44,217 nt of DNA from CBDUVZ01 sp965370805 (GCA_965370805.1 CBDUVZ010000011.1:1-44217), one strand, 5' to 3'. Positions 12,906 to 22,308 are shown, counted from the stretch's first letter. Numbers and translations are program-made. Notes: a model not told the origin generated them from the sequence alone.

Positions 12906-14180
12906 ATGCCGCCTGACCAGAACCAGACACCCCCGGTCCAGAACCCGCTCGTCCGGCTCTTCACCGGCGGAATCCTGCCCCGCACCTTTGCCGCATTTCA
13001 CCACCGCAACTACCGGCTCTTCTGGTACGGCAACGCGGTTTCCCTGGTCGGCACCTGGATGCAGAATATCGCCCGGGGCTGGCTCGTCCTCGAACTCACC
13101 AACTCGCCGTTCCTGGTGGGTCTGGAAACCACTATCGCCTGGCTCCCGGCCTGGCTCGTATCCCTGCCCGCCGGGGTCCTCGCCGACCGGCTCAACAAAC
13201 GCAGCATCCTCATTGTCGGCCAGTCGATTCTCGCGGTCCTCGCCATGGTCCTCGCGGTCCTGACCCTCACCGGAGCGGTCAACATCTACCACATCCTCAT
13301 CATCTCAGGGCTTACCGGGTTCGTGGTTGCGGTCAACGCGCCGGTGCGCCATTCGATCATCCCGGAACTGGTCGGCAAGAAAGACCTCCTGAACGGCATC
13401 GCGCTGAGCGCCGCGGTCTGGAACGCCGCCCGCATCATCGGTCCGTCCATCGCCGGCGTCGCGCTCGGCGTCATCGGTGCCGGCGGCTGCTTCGCCATCA
13501 ACAGCGTCAGCTTCCTCGCCATCATCATCGCCCTCTCCTTCATCCGGCTCAAACCCGCGGCCCTGCGCGCGACGTCGCGGTCGGTCTGGCAGGAAATCCT
13601 CGTCGGCCTCAAGTTCGTCAAGGGTCACAAAGACATCCGTATCCTGATGCTGATGGCCGCGGTACTCAGTTCGTTCGGCCTGACCTACCTGCCCCTGATG
13701 CCGGTATTCGCCCGCGACGTATTCCACGCCGGGCCTAGAGGCTACGGCATCATGATGGCCGCGGTCGGCGTCGGTGCCCTCACCGGCCTGCTGACTATCG
13801 CCACCGTCAGCCGGACCCGACACCGGGGCCGGATTCTCGTCGCCGGCACCCTGGCGCTCGCGGTCCTGCTTCTCGTCTACTCACTAACGAGGAACCTGGT
13901 CGCCGGAATGGTAGTCCTGGCCGGCATGGGTTTCTCCCAGAGTACAGTCGCGTCGCTCACCAATACCATGATCCAGACCCTCGCCCCGGACCACGTCCGC
14001 GGCCGCGTGATGAGCATCTTCACCCTCTGCTTTCTCGGGATGTACCCGCTGGGAAGTCTGGTGGCCGGTGCAATCGCCCAGCGGTTCGGAGCGCCCGCTT
14101 CAACCCTGTTCGGAGGATGCGGAATCCTCCTCGGCCTGGTCCTGGTGAACCTGCTCCGACCCCAGGTCCGCAGACTGTAG
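12906..14180 (+). CDS. MFS transporter (MFS_3 / EntS-like exporter)
   Basis: A 424-residue inner-membrane protein with about 12 predicted membrane helices. The N-terminus FHHRNYRLFWYGNAVSLVGTWMQNIARGWLVLELTNSPFLVGL and the loop LPAGVLADRLNKRSILIVGQ are typical of the MFS_3 group that includes the enterobactin exporter EntS and many uncharacterised exporters. The central PVRHSIIPELVGKKDLLNGIALSAAVWNAARIIGPSIAG motif is complete, as is the C-terminal FSQSTVASLTNTMIQTLAPDHVRGRVMSIFTL. Substrate cannot be read from sequence. Seven bases after the M1-like gene, so co-transcribed; together they could form a small export/outer-membrane module under the XRE regulator. Confidence 0.88.
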   Translation: MPPDQNQTPPVQNPLVRLFTGGILPRTFAAFHHRNYRLFWYGNAVSLVGTWMQNIARGWLVLELTNSPFLVGLETTIAWLPAWLVSLPAGVLADRLNKRSILIVGQSILAVLAMVLAVLTLTGAVNIYHILIISGLTGFVVAVNAPVRHSIIPELVGKKDLLNGIALSAAVWNAARIIGPSIAGVALGVIGAGGCFAINSVSFLAIIIALSFIRLKPAALRATSRSVWQEILVGLKFVKGHKDIRILMLMAAVLSSFGLTYLPLMPVFARDVFHAGPRGYGIMMAAVGVGALTGLLTIATVSRTRHRGRILVAGTLALAVLLLVYSLTRNLVAGMVVLAGMGFSQSTVASLTNTMIQTLAPDHVRGRVMSIFTLCFLGMYPLGSLVAGAIAQRFGAPASTLFGGCGILLGLVLVNLLRPQVRRL

Positions 14181-14281
14181 GGCTCAAGGGGCCGAGGGTC
14201 TAGGGTTCAAGTGCCGGACACCGCGCCCGTTCTGACTTCTGCGATTTGGCTTTTGCCTTTTGACTCTTGACTTGAGAGATC
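14181..14281. repeat. 7-nt-period array between convergent genes
   Basis: Six heptamers (CTGACTT, CTGCGAT, TTGGCTT, TTGCCTT, TTGACTC, TTGACTT) at 14232-14273, preceded by a weaker one of the AGGGTCT/AGGGTTC kind (about 14184-14215). Confidence 0.6.
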
Positions 14282-15046
14282 CTACTCCAGTCCGTCCAGC
14301 CGGTAGCCGTACCAGAATCCGTCGCCGCCTTCCTCGTCCGCGTCCGCGTCCTCGGCAATCCAGAGCATACCGTTCGCCCAGGAAAGTGAGAAACCGAACC
14401 CGGTTCGCGGCAGCTTGAACCTCGTCACGAACTCACCCTTCAGGTCGTAAACAAAGACCTTCTTGTTGTCCCACGTGAAGAGGAACCTGTCCGACGCGGC
14501 AATCGCATGCCGGTATCCATGCTCCTCGCCGTACATCGACAACTCGAACTCATCCTCCTCCTCGCCGAGGAAACTCTCCAGCACCCTGACGTCACCGTCC
14601 TCAAGCTCGTAGATGTACTCGCCGTCGGGCGAGAAAGCCACCGAACTGTTCTCGTCGTTGAAGACGTACTCGAGGTCCACCTCGACTTCCCCGGTGCCCG
14701 GGTCCACGGCGTACAGGTCCTCGCCGAAGGACTTCACGTAGAGCATCTCGTCCGCCGGGCTGTAGAATATCGACCGCCCGTTGACCCCGATATCAAAGCT
14801 CTCTACGAAACTGCCCTGCTCGTCGTAGACGTTCAGCACCGACCAGCCGTCGTTCCCGCCGTTGACCGTGTAGTAGTGACCGTCACCGTACGTAATCCCG
14901 ACATTGTGATAGAAGACGTTATCCTTGATTCTCATCACGTGATTCGGGGTCACGCCGGCCGCCGGCTTCGCCTTACCGCAAGTCGCCCGACCGAACACGA
15001 CAAAGACCACGACCGCAACCAGACACAGACTGACAAATCTCTTCAT
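14282..15046 (-). CDS. Exported beta-propeller-like protein
   Basis: A 254-residue protein with a signal peptide (MKRFVSLCLVAVVVFVVFGRATCG). The mature part alternates short strand pairs in the manner of a propeller (YTVNGGNDGWSVLNVYDEQGSF, EMLYVKSFGEDLYAVDPGTGEV, SVAFSPDGEYIYELEDGDVRVLE, RFLFTWDNKKVFVYDLKGEFVTRF, GMLWIAEDAD). About five or six blades are visible, so it may be a single six-bladed domain. It is notably acidic (EEEDEFE, DADADEEGG). The start at 15046 is chosen for GGAGGAAGT directly upstream and for the signal peptide; a longer frame to 15079 lacks both. Monocistronic, with a promoter at 15066-15093. Ligand unknown. Confidence 0.78.
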   Translation of the reverse strand: MKRFVSLCLVAVVVFVVFGRATCGKAKPAAGVTPNHVMRIKDNVFYHNVGITYGDGHYYTVNGGNDGWSVLNVYDEQGSFVESFDIGVNGRSIFYSPADEMLYVKSFGEDLYAVDPGTGEVEVDLEYVFNDENSSVAFSPDGEYIYELEDGDVRVLESFLGEEEDEFELSMYGEEHGYRHAIAASDRFLFTWDNKKVFVYDLKGEFVTRFKLPRTGFGFSLSWANGMLWIAEDADADEEGGDGFWYGYRLDGLE

Positions 15047-15065
15047 ACTTCCTCCAATTCGAGAA

Positions 15066-15093
15066 ATCCTAAATGACAACCTCCCATGGTCAA
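15066..15093 (-). promoter_or_regulatory. Promoter of the gene at 15046
   Basis: Minus strand: TTGACC (15093-15088), 16-nt spacer, TAGGAT (15071-15066); start of transcription expected near 15059, about 13 bases before the ATG. Confidence 0.55.
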
Positions 15094-15138
15094 TAAAACA
15101 GAAATGACTGGCGCAGCAGCAGGCTGGTACCCGACACG

Positions 15139-16599
15139 CTACCGCCCTCCCCCAACCCGGCCGCTGGCGTCGGTCCTAACCACGTAGATATCGGAGTCCG
15201 TCGCGGTATTCTCGCCTTGTCTTCCGACGAGCACGAATCCCCCGTCGTAGGTCTGCAGGACATCCGTGGCCACCTCGGTGCCGGATGTGCCGAAGGTTCT
15301 GGTCCATAGTTCGTTGCCGCCCGCATCGGTCCGGACAAGCCAGGCATCCGAACTCCCCGCGCCATACGATTCCGTGTACGCGGCAAGTACATAGCCTCCG
15401 TCTGAGGTTCGCCGAACACGGGACCCGTATTCCGCGTCTTCACCACCGTAGTTGTGTCGCCAGAGCTCGTTGCCGTCGGCGTTGACCTTCAGTAACAACA
15501 CATCGGAGTCATCGGGGCCAATTCCACCGCAGACCACGAAGCCGCCGTCAGTCGTAGTCTCCAGAGACCACCCACTCCCGTTGTCGGACGCACAGAGCAC
15601 GCGGGCCCAAAGCGAATCCCCGGAGGAGGACAGCTTCAGGAGATATATCCCGTTGCTGAATGCCACGTCCTGTGAGCGCGACCCGACGCAGAGAAACCCA
15701 CCGTCGTCGCACTCGACAGCGTCATACGCGGCGTCCATGTCAGGACCGCCGAGTACTTTGGTCCACACGGCGTTTCCGTTCTGGTCTGTGCGAATCAGCA
15801 GCAGGTCTTCATCGGGATATACACCCTCACGTCCGGCCAGAATGTAGCCACCGTCGGTGGTCCGTCTGGCAGATGTCAGCAACCCCTGAACACCATAGAG
15901 AACTTCGTGAGTCTGTCCCTGCTCGTTCATTGTCCAGAGACACGCCTCGAATGAGCCAGGTGGGTTCGGCACCAAGCCTCCCACGACAACGTAGTCGCCG
16001 GCAGGGCCGGGAGCTGCGCCCCATCCCATTGCGGCATTGGAACTGGACAGACTGGACCAGAGCGAATCCCCTTGGTCGTTCAGCATCAGCAGCATGGCTC
16101 TGAATTCCTGGGCCAGCGTGTCCATGAGCAGGCCCACGACGGCGCAACCTCCCTCTGGACTACTGACGACAGAGAACGCAACCTCCGAGACGCCCGGTCT
16201 TCCGTACGTGCGTTCCCACCCTTCGGCTGCGCCGACTGCTACCGCAAGCGCCTCCGACCAGTCCGACTCAAGCCCGCCGGCGTCCTTGGCTTTCACCGTG
16301 ACCGAGAATGCACCGGCCGAGTCCCAAGTGTGCGGATAGAATACCGAATCGCCGCTCGCGACTGGAATCGCCCAGAACGACTGCGTCCCGTCGCCCCAGT
16401 CAAACATCACACGCACGCTGTCGCCGTCCGGGTCGGTAGCGGACGCGGAGAAAATGTAGGACACACCCGGCCCGCCCGTGGTCGGTCCGCTCGGAGCCGC
16501 CGGTTTATCGGGCGGATGCGGAACCAGGTTCTTGCAGTGAACCAGTAGCAGTCCCACGCCCAAGGCCAGCACAGCTAAAGCTGCCAATCCGCGTCTCAT
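15139..16599 (-). CDS. Exported PKD-like domain plus seven-repeat propeller protein
   Basis: A 486-residue exported protein. The signal peptide ends near LLLVHC; the Cys22 could be lipidated but His at -1 makes a poor lipobox. Residues about 30-115 form a PKD-like Ig domain (SYIFSASATDPDGDSVRVMFDWGDGTQSFW...PHTWDSAGAFSVTVKAKDAGGLESDWS). Residues about 125-480 carry seven repeats of about 50 residues around the motif DGG(F/Y)(V/I)LxG (GGCAVVG, GDYVVVGG, GGYILAGR, GGFLCVGS, GGFVVCGG, GGYVLAAY, GGFVLVGR), consistent with a seven-bladed propeller. SD GGAGGTGA precedes the ATG. It follows the next gene by 63 bases, probably one transcript. The C-terminus GRVGGGR resembles that of the 1148-residue protein. 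Surface role unknown. Confidence 0.8.
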   Translation of the reverse strand: MRRGLAALAVLALGVGLLLVHCKNLVPHPPDKPAAPSGPTTGGPGVSYIFSASATDPDGDSVRVMFDWGDGTQSFWAIPVASGDSVFYPHTWDSAGAFSVTVKAKDAGGLESDWSEALAVAVGAAEGWERTYGRPGVSEVAFSVVSSPEGGCAVVGLLMDTLAQEFRAMLLMLNDQGDSLWSSLSSSNAAMGWGAAPGPAGDYVVVGGLVPNPPGSFEACLWTMNEQGQTHEVLYGVQGLLTSARRTTDGGYILAGREGVYPDEDLLLIRTDQNGNAVWTKVLGGPDMDAAYDAVECDDGGFLCVGSRSQDVAFSNGIYLLKLSSSGDSLWARVLCASDNGSGWSLETTTDGGFVVCGGIGPDDSDVLLLKVNADGNELWRHNYGGEDAEYGSRVRRTSDGGYVLAAYTESYGAGSSDAWLVRTDAGGNELWTRTFGTSGTEVATDVLQTYDGGFVLVGRQGENTATDSDIYVVRTDASGRVGGGR

Positions 16600-16662
16600 T
16601 TCACCTCCAGCCTCGCGAAGGCTGACGCCTGCCGGTAACAGAACAGAGGCATTCCCTGGCGT

Positions 16663-17919
16663 TCATTCGAGTGCTAGCACGGCCACGTAGTTGGGCTCGG
16701 AGAGCCCAAGAGATGGGACGTATATCTTGCTCCCGTCTGGGTGTGCCTCGATGACGAATCTCGGAACGCAGGGTTTGAGTCTGTCCACGATCAGGTTGTC
16801 CGAGGTCCGAATCACCAGAAGCTCGCCAAGGTTCGCAGCATGAACGTACAGGTACTTGCCACCAGGCAACAGCTCCAGCGCCCACAGGGGCGTTGTCTCC
16901 AGGTCAATCGTGGTCGCAACCGAGTTGTCGGACGTCCTGATGACCGAGACCGTGCCGTCACTGGAGTTGGTCACATACACGTACTGACCGTCCGGCGTAC
17001 AAACCAAATCCCTTGGATACTCCCCAACCGGGACCTCTGCCACGACCGAGTTGTCGGACGTCCTGATGACCGAAACGCTGTTGCCGTCCCGGTTCGCGAC
17101 ATACACGCACCCGCCGTCGGGGTGAACCGCCAAACGGTGGGGTCCCTGCCCCACGGAGACGGACGCAACGATGGTGAAATCAGAGGCAGACATAACCACG
17201 ACGCTGTCATCTTCTGGGTTCGCCACGTAGATGTAGTCCCCATTGGGCAGCACCGCAATACCACTTGGGGTTCCACCGATGTCTGCAGTACGCACAACGG
17301 AGTTATCCGCTGTCCGAATCGCAAGAACCCTCGCACTGTCATCCTGCGTGGCGTAAACGTAGTCACCAGTCGCAGAGGCCACGATGTCTGCGACCCAACC
17401 AGTAGAAATGGTAGCGACAACCGAGTTCACATCCGTTCTGAGTACAACAAGGCCGGAGTCTACCTCGACGTACAAGTACTCCCCACTGGGAAGAACCACG
17501 ATGTCACCAAGCCAGTCGCCGACTTCAAGAGAGTCGATGCACTTGTACGGGTAGTCGGCGATGGTGATGCTCCTCGGGTACGACCAGTCGGTCTCGAGTC
17601 CACCGGCGTCCTTCGCCCTCACCCTGACCTCGAACTTGCCCGGCGCCTCCCACGTATGAGGGTAATAGGCGATTGTGCCGCTCGAATAGAGCAGGGTCCA
17701 TCTGGACGAAGTCCCCTTCCCCCAGTCGAATTGGTACTGCACGCTGTCGCCGTCTGGGTCCACGGTGGACGCCTTGAACGTATAGCTCTTGCCGACTGCG
17801 CCGCGTCCCGGACCCTTCGGCTGCGCCGGCTGGCAGGGAGCCTCCCCCTTCTTCACGCAGCCAGAAAACAGCCCCGCGCCCAGCGCCAACACGGCCAGTG
17901 CAATCAACCCGCGTTTCAT
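16663..17919 (-). CDS. Lipoprotein: PKD-like domain plus seven-bladed YVTN propeller
   Basis: A 418-residue lipoprotein. Signal peptide with lipobox LFSGC (Cys21). Residues about 30-120 are a PKD-like domain (YTFKASTVDPDGDSVQYQFDWGKGTSSRW...FEVRVRAKDAGGLETDWSYP). The rest is seven YVTN-type repeats of about 42 residues (for example GGCVYVANRDGNSVSVIRTSDNS, GQYVYVTNSSDGTVSVIRTSDNS), enough for one closed propeller. The start at 17919 is supported by GGGAGGTGAC upstream and the lipobox; an in-frame extension to 17994 has neither. Its signal peptide (MKRGLIALAVLALGAGLFSGC) is a near copy of that of the 486-residue neighbour (MRRGLAALAVLALGVGLLL), so the two probably arose by duplication of a secretion/PKD front end joined to different propellers. 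Confidence 0.85.
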   Translation of the reverse strand: MKRGLIALAVLALGAGLFSGCVKKGEAPCQPAQPKGPGRGAVGKSYTFKASTVDPDGDSVQYQFDWGKGTSSRWTLLYSSGTIAYYPHTWEAPGKFEVRVRAKDAGGLETDWSYPRSITIADYPYKCIDSLEVGDWLGDIVVLPSGEYLYVEVDSGLVVLRTDVNSVVATISTGWVADIVASATGDYVYATQDDSARVLAIRTADNSVVRTADIGGTPSGIAVLPNGDYIYVANPEDDSVVVMSASDFTIVASVSVGQGPHRLAVHPDGGCVYVANRDGNSVSVIRTSDNSVVAEVPVGEYPRDLVCTPDGQYVYVTNSSDGTVSVIRTSDNSVATTIDLETTPLWALELLPGGKYLYVHAANLGELLVIRTSDNLIVDRLKPCVPRFVIEAHPDGSKIYVPSLGLSEPNYVAVLALE

Positions 17920-18030
17920 GTCACCTCCCGCCACTCTTCCCATCCGGTTCTGTCTCAAGCTCTTGGTCTTGGGTCTGATGGTTCGGTCACTCATTGGGCA
18001 TTGGTCATTGGAGATTGGTCATTCTACCAG
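17920..18030. repeat. 7-nt-period array (CATTGGN)
   Basis: Five heptamers CATTGGG, CATTGGT, CATTGGA, GATTGGT, CATTCTA at 17992-18026, between two minus-strand genes. Confidence 0.6.
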
Positions 18031-21000
18031 CTACTTCCCTCCCCCGACCCGGCCGGTGCGTTTGTGGTCGTGTTGATACGTCGGCCAAGCAGTATTCGCC
18101 AACGGTGCGCTGCCATAGACCGCGTAGAAGTTGCCCCAGCTGTCACCGAAGTAGAGCGTTCCGTCACTTCCGATAACCGGAACTCTCACGCTGGTACCAG
18201 GATGGCACGTAAACCTCCACCTTATCTCTCCGCTTGCAGTTACAGCGACGAGGTAGCCGTAGTTCGTCCCCTTGGCACCTGCGTATATAGTCCCATCCGC
18301 GGCGACTGCCAACCCGCCACAGTAGCGAGAGTTGCCGTATATGTACACCGCCCACTGTCGCGCGCCGGTGCTGGGGTCGAGTGCGTAGAGGCTGTCCGCA
18401 CTGAAGTAGACCGTGCCGTCTGCGCCGATGCACGGCGAAGTACGGACGTCAGTCCCAATCCTATGCGTCCAACGAGTGCTCCCGTCGGGCCTGAACGCAT
18501 GGAGTTGATTATCATCGGATCCCACGTACACAGTTCCATCCGCGCCAATGGCTGGAGTAGACCCACAGGAGGCGCCCAAGTATCGAGCCCACTTCCTCGT
18601 CCCGCTTGAGTTCCGTGCATACAGGCTGTCATCTCCCGCGTAGTAGACAGTACCGTCTGAGCCGACTACCGGTGAGATACCCCCGCTCTCAACTTCCCAC
18701 TTCAGGCGCCCATCTGGATATAGCGCAACGAACTTGCCTAGCGAAGTTGGGTAGTATATGGTTCCGTCGGAACCAAGTGCCACAGACCCCTTCACCCATC
18801 CGGCGCGCTTCCACTTGACAGTGCCGTTGGGGTTCACTGCGTACAGTGAGCAGACAGTGACTCCGGACGTTCCTATGTAGACAGTGCCATCTGACCCTAC
18901 GGTTGGAGCGTCCTCGAGGTAACTGCGCGGGCCAAAGCACCAGAGAATGTTGCCAGCGGTACTCATGGCGAAAAGGGTGTCGTCGGTTACGAAGTACAAG
19001 ACCCCGCCGCTGCTAAGAGCTGCGGCAGCACTGATCCCGTCATACGTCCAGAACTCCCACTTCAGTGTCCCCAACTTGGAGATCTCAATCTGATGTGCAG
19101 TCGACCATCCTGATTTGGCTCCGTTCGCATCCTCGGCTTGAGACCTAATGCTGTAGGTGCCTTCCTGTTCATACGTGTGTGACTTGGAGTACTCCGACCC
19201 GCTGTTGCGATACGAACTCCAGTCAGAGGTATCACCGTCACCCCAGGCAAACCGCAACTTCACTCTGTCACCATCTGGGTCTATGGCCGAGGTCGTAAAG
19301 GAATAGGACTTCCCGACCTGGCCCCAGGTATCACCGGATGGGGTGCTGGGCGTATTGGGCGGCCGGTTACCTCCCGTCGTGTCGTGAATGGTAATCGTAT
19401 GCGGCTGGGACCAGTCAGACGTGAGGCCGGGCTTGTCCCTGGTCTGTGCGATCACCTGGTAGTGGCCGGTGTCAGGCCAAGCGTATGACTTGCTGCCCGA
19501 ACCGCCGCTCGGGACAAGGCTGGTCCAGTTGGAAGAGGAGCCGCCGTCCCACGAGAACTTGAACTGGACGCTGTCGCCGTCCGGGTCGGTGCCGGACGTG
19601 CTAAATGTGTACGACGTACCGACGTAGCCTGACGTGGGTCCCGAGGGCTTTGCCGGGTCATTCGGCGGGTTGTTGCCGCCACCGGTGGTGATTGTGATGG
19701 AGTGAACCGGCGACCAGCCGGACTGGGCACCGTGTTCGTCCTTGGCATGTGCCTTGACCGAGTAGGTGTTGGCCGTGGACCAAGACTTGGACGCCTGCAC
19801 CGTGGAGCCGCCGGAAACCAGTGCACTCCAACTGGAAAGCGTGCCGTCGCCCCAGTCGAACTGAATCTGCACGCGGTCGCCGTCCGGGTCGGTGGTTGAA
19901 CTCGAGAACGTATAGGACGTGCCGACCGTGCCCGCTGACGGGCCCGAAGGTGCGACCGGCGCGTTGGGCGGGTTGTTGCCACCCGGGTCAGTAATGGTTA
20001 TGGGATGCGCGTTGGACCAGGACGAGATGTTCTCATTGATGTCTTTGGCCCTGACTTTCATGTCGTAGGCCCCGGCATTGGACCAGGCGTAGCTGACTGT
20101 CGCGGCCTCGCCCGAGGGGTAGTAGCCGCTCCATTCGGCAATCTGTTCTCCAAAGTCGACTTGGTAGGATACATCTTCACCTTCCGGGTCGGTGGTGACG
20201 ACCGTGAAGTCGTACTGCACGCCGACCTCACCCGACGTAGGTCCGCTCGGAGGGTTTGGCTTGAGCGGGGGAAAGTTATCGGGCTCCTCGGGCACGAACT
20301 TATCATAGGGCAGGTTGGTGATGGCGTCGTGCGCACCGGCAGTCAGGTCCAGCCCCTGCCCCCCAAGACTGATGAGGGTCTTGATGAGCTGGATGGTACC
20401 GATCAGGCTTGTCGTCTTCGGCTCGTAGCCCGGCGACGTGCCGTCCGGCTCCGAGGAAACCATGAGCCCCCCGCCCAACGACCCCAGCAGGAAATCCAGG
20501 AAGGTGGACCAGTGGCTGTCCCCCAAATCGGTCAGCAACTCCTCGCGGCTCTCGGCGGACGCGATTGCTTGGCAGCTGATTAGCACCGTGGATAGCGCGC
20601 CGTCCAGCGCCGCGCCGACCAGCGGGCTGAGCGCCGAAGCGGCCTCGCTGCCAAGGATGGCTTCGACTAGAAACAGCAGCATGTCAACCATGTCCGCGGT
20701 TTCGACCCTGGCCATGAACATCGGGTCATCCTGGTACGCCTGCGCCCACGATGTCAGGAAGTCGGCAGGCATCAATCCCAGGAGACGTGCCAGCATCTGG
20801 CTGCCCGGCAGGGCCATCACCAGGTGCATTCGGCTGACTGCCCCGAAGAACTTGAAGGTGTCGGGCGGGTCGGAGTAGATATACTCCATGTCCACCGACG
20901 GCTCGGAGTTGATGGAGACCACCTCGCTCCAGTGCTGCTGCAGCAGTTCTACGGTGCTGAACTCGAAGAACGATGCCGCCGGCAGTATCTTGTCCTTGTC

Positions 21001-21477
21001 CTGACCTTGCGGCGATATGCGCCGGACGCCTACCCAGCGGTGACGGATATTGGCGAGCTCCATCCAGAGGTCGGAATACTGATTGAGCCGGACGCCGGTC
21101 CGGGTCGTGAACTCACCGACTGAACCATGCGTGCCGAGGCGGTACAGGATCGTCCTCAGCAGAGCCTCCTTGGCCGTGGTGGTAGTCAGTGAGTCGAGCG
21201 TCTTCTGGAGCGGCGAATACAGGTAGAGGCTGGAGTCGGCGGTGACGACCATAGCCATGCAACTGTCTGCCATCTGGGCGTTCTCGTAGTACTCGTTGCC
21301 CTCGAATAGAATCGTCGCGCCGGGGATGGTCACGTTGCCGGAACCGTCGTCGTACGTCACCGGCGGGTTGGTGGCGATATCGCCCTGTTTGTCGCAGCCT
21401 GCGAGTAGAGAAACCACCAGACATGCAGTCACTGCCAGTACGACCAAAGGCAGGGATTGTCGTGCAACACTTGGCAT
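18031..21477 (-). CDS. Large lipoprotein: helical domain, four PKD-like domains, PQQ-type propeller
   Basis: A 1148-residue lipoprotein (lipobox LLAGC, Cys28). Residues about 45-385 are a mostly helical domain of no family known to me (for example ADFLTSWAQAYQDDPMFMARVETADMVDMLLFLVEA). Four PKD-like domains follow, at about 400-490, 505-595, 605-695 and 705-795, each with the TDPDGDxVxxxFxWGDG...W pattern and a P-x-x-P-S-G-x-T linker. Residues about 800-1140 hold PQQ-like propeller repeats with the motif GSDGTVYxG (seven or eight copies) and the terminal WPTYQHDHKRTGR seen in this class. AAGGAGGCACA precedes the ATG. Own promoter at 21578-21605. Likely a surface or periplasmic scaffold; no enzyme motif seen. 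Confidence 0.85.
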   Translation of the reverse strand: MPSVARQSLPLVVLAVTACLVVSLLAGCDKQGDIATNPPVTYDDGSGNVTIPGATILFEGNEYYENAQMADSCMAMVVTADSSLYLYSPLQKTLDSLTTTTAKEALLRTILYRLGTHGSVGEFTTRTGVRLNQYSDLWMELANIRHRWVGVRRISPQGQDKDKILPAASFFEFSTVELLQQHWSEVVSINSEPSVDMEYIYSDPPDTFKFFGAVSRMHLVMALPGSQMLARLLGLMPADFLTSWAQAYQDDPMFMARVETADMVDMLLFLVEAILGSEAASALSPLVGAALDGALSTVLISCQAIASAESREELLTDLGDSHWSTFLDFLLGSLGGGLMVSSEPDGTSPGYEPKTTSLIGTIQLIKTLISLGGQGLDLTAGAHDAITNLPYDKFVPEEPDNFPPLKPNPPSGPTSGEVGVQYDFTVVTTDPEGEDVSYQVDFGEQIAEWSGYYPSGEAATVSYAWSNAGAYDMKVRAKDINENISSWSNAHPITITDPGGNNPPNAPVAPSGPSAGTVGTSYTFSSSTTDPDGDRVQIQFDWGDGTLSSWSALVSGGSTVQASKSWSTANTYSVKAHAKDEHGAQSGWSPVHSITITTGGGNNPPNDPAKPSGPTSGYVGTSYTFSTSGTDPDGDSVQFKFSWDGGSSSNWTSLVPSGGSGSKSYAWPDTGHYQVIAQTRDKPGLTSDWSQPHTITIHDTTGGNRPPNTPSTPSGDTWGQVGKSYSFTTSAIDPDGDRVKLRFAWGDGDTSDWSSYRNSGSEYSKSHTYEQEGTYSIRSQAEDANGAKSGWSTAHQIEISKLGTLKWEFWTYDGISAAAALSSGGVLYFVTDDTLFAMSTAGNILWCFGPRSYLEDAPTVGSDGTVYIGTSGVTVCSLYAVNPNGTVKWKRAGWVKGSVALGSDGTIYYPTSLGKFVALYPDGRLKWEVESGGISPVVGSDGTVYYAGDDSLYARNSSGTRKWARYLGASCGSTPAIGADGTVYVGSDDNQLHAFRPDGSTRWTHRIGTDVRTSPCIGADGTVYFSADSLYALDPSTGARQWAVYIYGNSRYCGGLAVAADGTIYAGAKGTNYGYLVAVTASGEIRWRFTCHPGTSVRVPVIGSDGTLYFGDSWGNFYAVYGSAPLANTAWPTYQHDHKRTGRVGGGK

Positions 21478-21577
21478 TGTGCCTCCTTCAGTCTGAATGA
21501 CCGCCGGACGCCGCCCTCGGATTGCGCTCTACGCCGTCAAGCATAGAGTGAGCGGGACTAAGCAATCCAGCCTCGAC

Positions 21578-21605
21578 ATTGTAGGTACACGGGCTCGGAT
21601 GTCAA
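21578..21605 (-). promoter_or_regulatory. Promoter of the 1148-residue lipoprotein gene
   Basis: Minus strand: TTGACA (21605-21600), 16-nt spacer, TACAAT (21583-21578); about 94-base leader. Confidence 0.6.
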
Positions 21606-21643
21606 GCCGGCAGGCTCCGCCGAAAAGCAATACAGAAATCTCA

Positions 21644-21722
21644 CCACAGAGGCACGGAGAGCACCAAGAGGGCGGATTGCAGATTTGAGATTTCAGATTG
21701 TAGACTGCAGAAAGCGGAGATC
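21644..21722. repeat. 9-nt array followed by 7-nt array
   Basis: Nonamers CCACAGAGG, CACGGAGAG, CACCAAGAG (21644-21670), then heptamers GGATTGC, AGATTTG, AGATTTC, AGATTGT, AGACTGC, AGAAAGC, GGAGATC (21674-21722). The nonamers are the reverse complement of the type at 27983-28009. Confidence 0.6.
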
Positions 21723-21734
21723 GGAAGGATAACC

Positions 21735-21800
21735 GCCAAGAGCAGGATTTGGAGTGCGGGCGCGAAGCTTGCGCTGCCGCAGTCCAAAGCCCGTCGGGTT
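21735..21800 (-). repeat. Inverse copy of the 4935-5055 dispersed element
   Basis: The minus strand reads CTTTGGACTGCGGCAGCGC, AAGCTTCGCGCCCGCACTCC, AATCCTGCTCTTGGCGGTT. The plus strand at 4935-5043 reads the same blocks in the same order, with about 50 extra bases between the first two, including the palindrome half GAGCTGCCG. Confidence 0.65.
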
Positions 21801-21861
21801 TGTGGGCGGCTGCACGGGTATTGCTCTGCGTGAAGCCGAAGACGTCTGTCGTGACGTTACC

Positions 21862-22089
21862 GGCGACGAACTTGGCGACGTAGTTGGCGACGACTCTGGC
21901 GGCAAGTTTCGGGGCGAGGCTGGCGGCGATTCCGGCGACGAGGTTAGCCACGCGATTGGCGACGAAGCCGGCGACGGGATCAGCGACGCGATTCGGGGCG
22001 ATGTTGACGACGGTTCTGACGACGAGGTTAGCCACGTGATTGGCGACGAGGTTGGCGGCGGGATTAGCGACGAGGTTGGCGACGGTTCC
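21862..22089. repeat. 12-nt-period array, 19 units (GGCGACGAGGTT)
   Basis: Nineteen consecutive 12-mers in exact register with consensus GGCGACGAGGTT; two or three more degenerate units lie just upstream. Some units alternate with AGCCACGNGATT and GGCGGCGGGATT. No base is lost or gained over 228 bp, so all six frames stay largely open and translate as four-residue repeats (GDEV on plus, VANL on minus). It lies 385 bp beyond the end of the C25 peptidase gene; a related array lies beyond its start. Confidence 0.85.
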
Positions 22090-22273
22090 GGGGAACAACG
22101 TAGGCAACACCTGGGACGGGGGAGGGGGGGTTCGGCGGGAGCCGGCTAACAGACAGCAGGTGAAGAGGTTGCGCGGAATTCCGGCTTGCGGCCAATGAGA
22201 CAATACTGTATCATGTGCTGATGGAGACCTGTACGTGAACGGACAGGATGAGGAAACGATCAAGGCAGAAGTC

Positions 22274-22308
22274 AAAACGTGAAGTGCAAATCGCAAAGTG
22301 CAAAATGC
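22274..22308. repeat. 7-nt-period array (AAANNGC)
   Basis: Heptamers AAAACGT, GAAGTGC, AAATCGC, AAAGTGC, AAAATGC in exact register. Confidence 0.55.

Noticed and set aside
16741..18609. A 622-codon plus-strand frame
   Set aside because: Runs antisense through the YVTN lipoprotein and the end of the PQQ lipoprotein and across their gap; composition reflects the repeats on the other strand.
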